From: AP-16 sp036395835
GTDB taxonomy: Bacteria > Pseudomonadota > Alphaproteobacteria > Rhizobiales > Xanthobacteraceae
Direction: 5' to 3'
Length of the DNA: 21,651 bases
Assembly: GCA_036395835.1 (NCBI GenBank)
Contig: DASWCW010000099.1
Coordinates: 1-21,651, forward strand
Both the position numbers and the translations under genes were made by a program. A model generated the notes under the pieces. The model saw only the letters and a list, made by a program, of their open reading frames with translations, made no database searches and was not told where the DNA came from. Below are positions 15,041 to 21,651 of this stretch, one piece after another. The stretch's first letter is position 1; every line of letters starts with the position of its first letter.

Positions 15041-15193
15041 ATGGCCGACCACGCTCGGGTCGAAACCGCGGATGAGCCCGGCGATGATCTCGCCGAGCAC
15101 GAGCACACGTACCGGTTTTTCATCAAGATGGTGAAATGGAACGTGGCGGTGATCGTCGTCATCCTCGCGGGAATGGCCTTTTTCCTCACCTGA
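15041..15193 (+). CDS. aa3-type cytochrome c oxidase subunit IV
   Basis: A 50-residue single-pass membrane protein matching the small subunit IV of bacterial aa3 cytochrome c oxidase. The acidic N-terminus and EHEHTYRFFIKMVKWNVAVI lead into one transmembrane helix (about residues 32-49) that ends at the C-terminus. The start at 15041 is supported by GGGAG 7-11 bases upstream; the longer open frame before it is not family-like. The subunit is dispensable for activity in related oxidases and its role is unclear. It lies 88 bases upstream of pntAA on the same strand, a pairing I recall as common in Hyphomicrobiales. A GC-rich hairpin (GGCGCG 15200-15205 with CGCGCC 15210-15215) follows its stop. 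Confidence 0.88.
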   Translation: MADHARVETADEPGDDLAEHEHTYRFFIKMVKWNVAVIVVILAGMAFFLT

Positions 15194-15281
15194 GTTCCAG
15201 GCGCGCCCGCGCGCCGCGGCCGGGCGGCGCATCGGAACGGCTGGGTCATCCATGCAATCGGAGCGGGGCCCGGGAGGCAGC

Positions 15282-16421
15282 ATGAAAATCGCCATACCCG
15301 CCGAAGCGGACGAAACCGAGCCGCGCGTCGCCGCGACGCCCGACAGCGTGAAGAAGATGCGCGCGCTCGGCGCCGAGGTCCTGGTCGAAAGCGGGGCCGG
15401 CGCCCGCGCGGGCGTGCCCGACGCCGACTACGAGGCCGCGGGCGCCGGCATCGCGCGCGGGGCCGAGGTGGTGCGCGATGCCGACGTCATCCTGAAAGTG
15501 CGGCGGCCGAGCGCGGAGGAAGCCGAGCGCTACAAGACGGGCGCGCTGGTGATCGCGATCATGGATCCGTTCGGCAACGAGCCGGCGCTCACGGCGCTGG
15601 CCAAGGCCGGGATTTCCGCGTTCGCCATGGAGCTGTTGCCGCGCATCACGCGCGCGCAGGGGATGGACGTATTGTCCTCGCAGGCCAATCTCGCCGGCTA
15701 TCGCGCGGTGATCGACGCGGCCTACGCATACGGCCGCGCGCTGCCGATGATGATGACCGCCGCCGGCACCGTTCCGGGCGCCCGGGTGTTCGTGATGGGA
15801 GCCGGCGTCGCCGGCCTACAGGCGATCGCGACCGCGCGCCGGCTCGGCGCCATCGTCACCGCCACCGACGTGCGTCCCGCCGCCAAGGAGCAGGTCGAGA
15901 GCCTCGGCGCCAAGTTCATCGCGGTCGAAGATGCCGAGTTCAAGCAGGCCGAGACCACCGCCGGCTACGCCAAGGAGATGTCCAAGGAATATCAGGCCAA
16001 GCAGGCCAATCTCGTCGCCGAGCACATCAAGAAACAGGACATGGTGATCACCACCGCGCTGATCCCCGGACGCCCGGCGCCGCGGCTGGTCACCACCCAG
16101 ATGGTCCGCTCGATGCGGCCGGGCTCGGTGATCGTCGATCTTGCGGTCGAGCGCGGCGGCAATTGCGAGCTGGCGAAACCGGGCGAGGTGGTCGACGTCG
16201 GCGGCGTGAAAATCGTCGGGCACCGCAACATGCCGGGCCGGCTCGCCGCCACCGCCTCGAGCCTCTATGCGAAAAATCTCTACGCCTTCCTCGAGATCCT
16301 CGTCGACAAGAGCAGCAAGTCGCTCGCGGTCAATTGGGACGACGAGATCGTCAAGGCGACGGCGCTGACCCGCGACGGCGCCATCGTGCATCCGAGCTTC
16401 CAGCCGAAAACCGCGGCGTGA
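15282..16421 (+). CDS. pntAA: NAD(P) transhydrogenase subunit alpha 1 (NAD-binding)
   Basis: The soluble NAD(H)-binding domain I of the proton-translocating transhydrogenase, which uses the proton gradient to move hydride from NADH to NADP+. The start at 15282 (MKIAIPAE) has GGGAGG closely upstream and fits the family; an ATG 30 bases earlier is less likely. The 379 residues match the split alpha-1 form. Signatures are MKIAIPAE, RITRAQGMDVLSSQANLAGY, the nucleotide-binding glycines GAGVAGLQA (173-181), ATDVRPAAKEQVESLGAKF, KQDMVITTALIPGRPAP and VDLAVERGGNCE. The alpha subunit is split into two genes, as in Rhodospirillum rubrum, with pntAB 11 bases downstream. Confidence 0.96.
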   Translation: MKIAIPAEADETEPRVAATPDSVKKMRALGAEVLVESGAGARAGVPDADYEAAGAGIARGAEVVRDADVILKVRRPSAEEAERYKTGALVIAIMDPFGNEPALTALAKAGISAFAMELLPRITRAQGMDVLSSQANLAGYRAVIDAAYAYGRALPMMMTAAGTVPGARVFVMGAGVAGLQAIATARRLGAIVTATDVRPAAKEQVESLGAKFIAVEDAEFKQAETTAGYAKEMSKEYQAKQANLVAEHIKKQDMVITTALIPGRPAPRLVTTQMVRSMRPGSVIVDLAVERGGNCELAKPGEVVDVGGVKIVGHRNMPGRLAATASSLYAKNLYAFLEILVDKSSKSLAVNWDDEIVKATALTRDGAIVHPSFQPKTAA

Positions 16422-16432
16422 GGAGAGCTTCC

Positions 16433-16753
16433 ATGGAGACGGCGGTCGCTGCCATCGATCCCTTCGTATTCCGTTTGTCGATCTTCGTGCTGGCGGTGTT
16501 CGTGGGCTATTACGTCGTCTGGGCGGTCACGCCGGCGCTGCACACGCCGCTGATGTCGGAGACCAACGCGATCTCCTCGGTGATCGTCGTCGGCGCGCTG
16601 CTGGCGGTCGGCGTAGAATTGACCGGGAGCGCCGGGTCGATTCTCGCGCGCGCGTTCGGGTTCATCGCCCTCACGTTCGCGGCCGTGAACATCTTCGGCG
16701 GGTTCCTGGTAACACAGCGCATGCTGTCGATGTACCGCAAGAAGAAGCGTTAG
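16433..16753 (+). CDS. pntAB: NAD(P) transhydrogenase subunit alpha 2 (membrane part)
   Basis: A 106-residue membrane subunit forming part of domain II, the proton channel. Three hydrophobic helices are visible at about residues 12-33, 42-62 and 68-90. The family block VTPALHTPLMSETNAISSVI follows the first helix and contains the conserved His-Thr-Pro-Leu-Met sequence. The positive tail RMLSMYRKKKR fits the cytoplasmic side. The start was chosen by the AGGAGAG site about 7 bases upstream, right after the pntAA stop; the frame runs open upstream over pntAA but as a shadow. Gaps of 11 and 9 bases to pntAA and pntB mark one operon. Confidence 0.94.
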   Translation: METAVAAIDPFVFRLSIFVLAVFVGYYVVWAVTPALHTPLMSETNAISSVIVVGALLAVGVELTGSAGSILARAFGFIALTFAAVNIFGGFLVTQRMLSMYRKKKR

Positions 16754-16762
16754 GAACCCGCA

Positions 16763-18157
<1,395 letters not shown>

Positions 18158-18177
18158 GTCTCCGGCTCGATTGTGGA

Positions 18178-18993
18178 ATGCCGACGGTGATCTCGAAATT
18201 GAAACGGCTTCTCGTGATCGCGGCCGCCGGCTATGGCGTCCTTGTCGCCGGCCTGTGTTTCGGCGAGCGCTCGCTGCTCTATCATCCCGATTCGACGCGA
18301 ATTTCGCCCGCCGATGCGGGTCTGTCCCAGGCCGAGGAGATCCTGCTCGAGACTGTGGATGGCGCGAGGCTGGTCGCCTGGCATGTCGTCCCGCAGCGCG
18401 ATAAGCCGATCGTTCTCTATTTCCACGGCAATGCCGAGGTCATTTCCTGGCAAGCGCAGCGATTCCGTAGGCTGGTGTCCGACGGCACCGGCCTCCTGGC
18501 ACTGTCCTATCGCGGCTATGGAGGTTCGACCGGACAGCCGACGGAATGGGGCCTGCATCTTGATGCCGACGCGGCCTACGCGTTCGCGGCTGCGCGCTAC
18601 AGCCCGCAACGCATCGTCATATGGGGCCATTCGATCGGCACCGGGGTCGCCGTCGCACTTGCGGCCGAACGGCCCATCGGAAAACTAGTCCTGGAAGCGC
18701 CGTTCACTTCGACCGCCGATCTCGCGGCCAGAATCTTTCCGATCGTGCCCGTCCGCCTGCTGATGAAGGATCAGTTTCGCTCGGATGAGAAAATTTCCGA
18801 GGTGAGAGTACCGGTGCTCGTCATGCACGGCGTCCGCGACGATGTGATCCCGATCGCGTTCGGCGAACAAGTGTACAAGCTCGTTCGCGGCCCGAAGAAG
18901 TTCGTGCGGTTTCCGGACGGCGGGCACATCGAGCTCGATGCTCTAGGTGCAACGGATGCGGTTCACGCATTTCTGGCCGGGGATGTGGAATAA
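18178..18993 (+). CDS. Membrane-anchored alpha/beta hydrolase (BEM46-like), copy 1
   Basis: A 271-residue alpha/beta hydrolase. Residues 9-28 form a hydrophobic N-terminal helix that is more likely a membrane anchor than a cleaved signal. The catalytic triad is visible: Ser152 in GHSIGTG, an Asp near 221-222 in GVRDDVIP, and His250 in DGGHIEL. YFHGNAE (81-87) supplies the oxyanion region, and LSYRGYGGSTGQPTE is typical of the BEM46/ABHD13 group. The substrate is unknown. It lies 20 bases after pntB and 13 bases before a second, closely similar hydrolase; the two appear to be a tandem duplicate, sharing LSYRGYGGS, LEAPF and the same order of motifs. The ribosome binding site is weak, which would fit coupling to pntB. 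Confidence 0.9.
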   Translation: MPTVISKLKRLLVIAAAGYGVLVAGLCFGERSLLYHPDSTRISPADAGLSQAEEILLETVDGARLVAWHVVPQRDKPIVLYFHGNAEVISWQAQRFRRLVSDGTGLLALSYRGYGGSTGQPTEWGLHLDADAAYAFAAARYSPQRIVIWGHSIGTGVAVALAAERPIGKLVLEAPFTSTADLAARIFPIVPVRLLMKDQFRSDEKISEVRVPVLVMHGVRDDVIPIAFGEQVYKLVRGPKKFVRFPDGGHIELDALGATDAVHAFLAGDVE

Positions 18994-19006
18994 TCGACCG
19001 AGCTTC

Positions 19007-19849
19007 ATGTTGACGTTAAAATGGATCGTTCTCATCGCGGTCGTCGGCTGGGGCGGCATCGTGATGCTCGCGTATTTCGCGCAGCGCGCGCTGATGTATT
19101 TCCCCGAGACGGTGCGCACGCCGCCGGCCGCGGCCGGTTTTTCGCAGGCCGAAGAGGTCGTGCTGCAAACCGAGGACGGCGAGAAGATCATCGCCTGGCA
19201 CGTGCCGCCGCGCGGGAACAACCCGGTCGTGCTGTATTTCCACGGCAACGGCGGGGCGCTGTCCTGGCGCGCGGACCGCTTTCGTGCGCTCATCGCCGAC
19301 GGCACCGGGCTGTTGGCGCTGTCCTACCGCGGCTACGGCGGATCGAGCGGAAGCCCGACCGAGACCGGGCTCATCCGCGACGCCGAGGCGCTCTATCGGT
19401 TCGCGGCGGAGCGATATCAACCAGCTCGGCTGGCGCCATGGGGCGAATCGCTCGGCAGCGGCGTTGCGGTCGCGCTCGCGGCCACGCACCCGGTCGCGGC
19501 CGTCATCCTGGAGGCGCCCTTCTCCTCGGCCGCCGAAGTCGGCGCGGGACACTATCCATTCCTGCCGGTCCGCTGGCTGATCAAAGACCCGTTCTACTCC
19601 GATCGGCGGATCGCCGACGTGCGCGCGCCGGTGCTGGTGCTCCACGGCGCACGCGACAGCATCGTCCCGATCGCGCTCGGCGAGAAGCTCTTCGCGCTGA
19701 TCCCGGGCCGCAAGCAATTCGTGCGCTTTGCCGACGCCGGCCACAACGATCTCGACCAATACGGGGCCGTGCAGACGGTGCGGGAGTTCCTCGCCAAGAC
19801 GATCGGCGAAGCCAAGACGGTGTCGGAGCCGGCTCGGAAGGTGCGGTAG
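19007..19849 (+). CDS. Membrane-anchored alpha/beta hydrolase (BEM46-like), copy 2
   Basis: A 280-residue paralogue of the preceding gene, with an N-terminal membrane helix (about residues 5-24). The triad is Ser148 in GESLGSG, Asp217 in GARDSIVP, and His246 in DAGHNDLD. YFHGNGGALSW, LSYRGYGGSSGSPTE, LEAPFSSAAE and the loop before the Asp align closely with copy 1 along the whole length. The start at 19007 was chosen because the anchor begins there; an open frame runs 60 bases upstream into copy 1. The nucleophile context differs (GES here, GHS in copy 1), so substrates may have diverged. The C-terminal 20 residues are charged and extra. It is convergent with rpsU, 40 bases away. Confidence 0.9.
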   Translation: MLTLKWIVLIAVVGWGGIVMLAYFAQRALMYFPETVRTPPAAAGFSQAEEVVLQTEDGEKIIAWHVPPRGNNPVVLYFHGNGGALSWRADRFRALIADGTGLLALSYRGYGGSSGSPTETGLIRDAEALYRFAAERYQPARLAPWGESLGSGVAVALAATHPVAAVILEAPFSSAAEVGAGHYPFLPVRWLIKDPFYSDRRIADVRAPVLVLHGARDSIVPIALGEKLFALIPGRKQFVRFADAGHNDLDQYGAVQTVREFLAKTIGEAKTVSEPARKVR

Positions 19850-19889
19850 GTCCGGCCGTACTGCCGCCCCGTGGAATCTCGAGGCGGCG

Positions 19890-20159
19890 CTACCGGCCCG
19901 CGAACGAAGGCGAGCGCGGAGCGCCGATCCGGGCGGGGGGCTTGGGCTTGCTGGGCAGCAGGCCCTCGCGTTGCGCGCGCTTGCGCGCCAGCTTGCGCGC
20001 CCGGCGGATGGCTTCCGCCCGCTCGCGCGCCTTCTTCTCGGAGGGTTTTTCGTAATGGCCGCGGAGCTTCATCTCGCGGAAAATGCCCTCGCGCTGCATT
20101 TTCTTCTTCAGCGCCTTGAGGGCCTGGTCGACATTGTTGTCGCGAACGAGAACCTGCAC
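19890..20159 (-). CDS. rpsU: 30S ribosomal protein S21, long-tailed form
   Basis: Small-subunit ribosomal protein bS21, which helps pair the ribosome with the Shine-Dalgarno sequence. The 89 residues begin at a GTG at 20159, chosen because AGAGGAA lies close upstream and family members begin MQVLVRDNNVDQAL; an in-frame ATG 42 bases earlier gives an unlikely extension. The core NNVDQALKALKKKMQREGIF and REMKLRGHYEKPSEKKARER is clear, followed by a basic tail RRARKLARKRAQREGLLPSK and a Pro/Gly/Ser-rich end, as is usual in Hyphomicrobiales. It lies 141 bases downstream of purK, with room for its own promoter. A GC-rich hairpin without a T-run (GCCGCC 19863-19868, GGCGGC 19883-19888) sits between it and the convergent hydrolase. 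Confidence 0.95.
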   Translation of the reverse strand: MQVLVRDNNVDQALKALKKKMQREGIFREMKLRGHYEKPSEKKARERAEAIRRARKLARKRAQREGLLPSKPKPPARIGAPRSPSFAGR

Positions 20160-20300
20160 GTCGTTCCTCTGGGTTGGCGATTCAAGTCCGGCAAACATCA
20201 TCCGCGCGCCGCGGATACACCGCTGCCGAGCGTGCGCCTCTATCAGTTTTGCGCGCGCTTGTCCACCAAAGCGCGACGGCGAACGGCGATTCTCGCGCGG

Positions 20301-21398
20301 CTATCGCTCCGTCGGATCGGGGGACACGCAGGTGACGTGGCCCATCTTGCGGCCGGGGCGCACGTGGGCCTTGCCGTAGAGATGCACCTTGGCGTGCGGC
20401 TCGGCGAGCCAGCGGGCGTATTGCTCGACCTCCTCGCCGATCAGGTTGATCATCTCGATGCGGCCGCGCCGCGCGGGCTTGGCCAGCGGCCAGCCCGCGA
20501 TCGCCCGGATGTGCTGCTCGAATTGCGACACCGACGCGCCGTCGAGCGTCCAATGCCCGGAATTGTGCACGCGCGGCGCGACCTCGTTGACCAGCACCGC
20601 GGTCTCGCCCGCGCGCGGCACGAACATCTCGACGGCGAGCACGCCGACGTAATCGAACGCCCGCGCGATGCTCTCGGTGATGGCCTGCGCCGCATCGGCA
20701 ATCGCCGGCGAGACCAGCGCCGGCACGCGCGAAATCTTCAGGATGTGGCCGCGGTGCTCGTTCTCGGTGACGTCGAAACATTCGACCCGCCCGCCCCGCT
20801 CGCGCGCGGCCACGACCGAGATCTCCCGCTCGAAATCGACGAAGCTTTCGAGAATGCCGGGCCGGCCGCCGATGCCGCGCCAGGCCGCCTCGAGATCGCT
20901 GCCGTCGCGGATCGTGACCTGGCCCTTGCCGTCGTAGCCGAAACGCTGGGTCTTCAATACCGCCGGCCGCCCGATCTTCTCGATCGCGCGGGACAGCGCG
21001 GCCGGCGAATCGACCCGCATGTAAGGCGCCGTGGCGATGCCGAGGCCGGCGATGAAATCCTTCTCGACGAGGCGGTCCTGCGTGGTGGCGAGCACGGAAG
21101 GATCGGGGATGACCGGCCGTCGCGATGCAAGGAAGATCGCGGCATCCGCCGGCACGTTCTCGAATTCGTAGGTGACGACGTCGACTTCGCGCGCGAAACG
21201 ATCGAGCGCCGCTTCATCGCCATAGTCGGCGAGGGTGAGCCGTCGGGCCACGTCGAAAGCACAGGATTCCGGGTCCGGCGAATAGATGTGAGTCTTCAAC
21301 CCCAGCCGGGCCGCAGCCATCGCCAGCATGCGGCCGAGCTGGCCGCCGCCGAGAATGCCGACCACGGCGCCGGGCGGAAGCGGCCGCGCCTCGCTCAC
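20301..21398 (-). CDS. purK: 5-(carboxyamino)imidazole ribonucleotide synthase
   Basis: An ATP-grasp enzyme that carboxylates aminoimidazole ribonucleotide with bicarbonate and ATP, in the purine pathway. It has 365 residues from a GTG at 21398. That start was chosen because it overlaps the purE stop by 4 bases (GTGA) and gives the family N-terminus shortly after; the frame is open to 21449. Signatures are VGILGGGQLGRML (about 13-25), YEFENVP, TQDRLVEKDF, KTQRFGYDGKGQ, VDFEREISVVAAR, NEVAPRVHNSGHWT and FEQHIRA, all standard for PurK. It acts immediately before PurE, encoded just upstream, and the overlap suggests coupled translation. rpsU follows 141 bases later on the same strand. Confidence 0.97.
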   Translation of the reverse strand: MSEARPLPPGAVVGILGGGQLGRMLAMAAARLGLKTHIYSPDPESCAFDVARRLTLADYGDEAALDRFAREVDVVTYEFENVPADAAIFLASRRPVIPDPSVLATTQDRLVEKDFIAGLGIATAPYMRVDSPAALSRAIEKIGRPAVLKTQRFGYDGKGQVTIRDGSDLEAAWRGIGGRPGILESFVDFEREISVVAARERGGRVECFDVTENEHRGHILKISRVPALVSPAIADAAQAITESIARAFDYVGVLAVEMFVPRAGETAVLVNEVAPRVHNSGHWTLDGASVSQFEQHIRAIAGWPLAKPARRGRIEMINLIGEEVEQYARWLAEPHAKVHLYGKAHVRPGRKMGHVTCVSPDPTER

Positions 21399-21651
21399 GC
21401 CGCGCCCTCGGGCCTCTCCGCAACGGCTTCGCTCTGGCGCCGGCGCCATGCTTCCAGGCGCTCGGACAGCGCCGCATCCGCGAGCGCCAGCACGCCGGCG
21501 GCAAGCAGCGCGGCATTGATGGCGCCCGCCTTGCCGATCGCCAGCGTTCCGACCGGTACCCCGGGCGGCATCTGCACGATGGAATAGAGCGAATCGAGCC
21601 CGGAAAGCGCCGGGCTTTCCACCGGCACGCCGAATACCGGCAGGATGGTCA
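21395..21651 (-). CDS. purE: N5-carboxyaminoimidazole ribonucleotide mutase, 3' part
   Basis: The C-terminal part of PurE, which isomerises N5-CAIR to CAIR in purine synthesis. The frame is open to the window end, so the start lies outside; 84 complete codons plus the stop are visible. The visible sequence opens with ILPVFGVPVESPALSGLDSL and continues with SIVQMPPGVPVGTLAIGKAG and AINAALLAA, matching the C-terminal half of class I PurE. The tail after ERLEAWRRRQSEAVAE is variable, as usual. The stop TGA overlaps the purK GTG (GTGA), a normal purE-purK operon. Confidence 0.96.
   Translation of the reverse strand, partial: TILPVFGVPVESPALSGLDSLYSIVQMPPGVPVGTLAIGKAGAINAALLAAGVLALADAALSERLEAWRRRQSEAVAERPEGAA

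Noticed and set aside
19863..19888. Inverted repeat GCCGCC/GGCGGC between the convergent hydrolase and rpsU
   Set aside because: The stem is only 6 base pairs with a 14-base loop and no T-run; too weak to call a terminator.
19728..21587. A 619-codon frame on + across the hydrolase end, rpsU and purK
   Set aside because: It crosses three well-supported genes on either strand and has no motifs.

Overview
The window looks like ordinary core chromosome of a GC-rich alphaproteobacterium, most likely of the order Hyphomicrobiales (Rhizobiales), near the Bradyrhizobium/Rhodopseudomonas/Xanthobacter relatives. The grounds are the small aa3 oxidase subunit IV beside a three-gene pnt transhydrogenase, a GapR (DUF2312) gene with DUF1244 and DUF1036 neighbours, a long-tailed ribosomal protein S21, and a degenerate palindromic repeat of a type I recall from Bradyrhizobium-like genomes. 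No CRISPR array, prophage, insertion sequence, tRNA or rRNA gene was seen.

Layout. 1-535 is the 3' end of a TPR protein on +. It converges on a minus-strand group, glycerate 2-kinase - DUF1036 - pyruvate kinase (4267 to 862). The only gap over 300 bases (536-861) lies between them and holds an AT-rich patch, a palindromic repeat and a terminator-like hairpin. Divergent from the kinase genes, DUF1244 and gapR run on + (4411-5103). Three minus-strand genes follow: a sigma-54 response regulator (10786-9248), an L,D-transpeptidase (9095-7050) and a DUF882/M15 peptidase with an unexplained C-terminal tail (6799-5171). The last two are a peptidoglycan pair.

From 10995 to 19849 everything is on +: oligoendopeptidase F, an AbrB-type antitoxin with a Doc/Fic toxin, an ABC1/UbiB-like kinase, aa3 oxidase subunit IV, pntAA-pntAB-pntB, and two tandem membrane-anchored alpha/beta hydrolases. 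The right edge is on minus again: purE (cut by the window), purK and rpsU.

How the genes fit together. Glycerate kinase and pyruvate kinase sit on one route (glycerate to 2-phosphoglycerate, then PEP to pyruvate). The pnt genes encode proton-driven NADPH formation, next to a subunit of the main terminal oxidase. purE and purK carry out consecutive purine steps and share a 4-base overlap. The toxin-antitoxin pair is the only clearly accessory element; its G+C is lower than its neighbours by hand count and a perfect palindrome lies in front of it.

I saw no clearly new multi-gene system. The best leads are the conserved-looking C-terminal block of the DUF882 protein, the uncharacterised small proteins tied to pyruvate kinase (DUF1036) and GapR (DUF1244), the non-canonical kinase motifs of the ABC1 protein, the AbrB-Doc pair with its palindrome, and the intergenic repeat.
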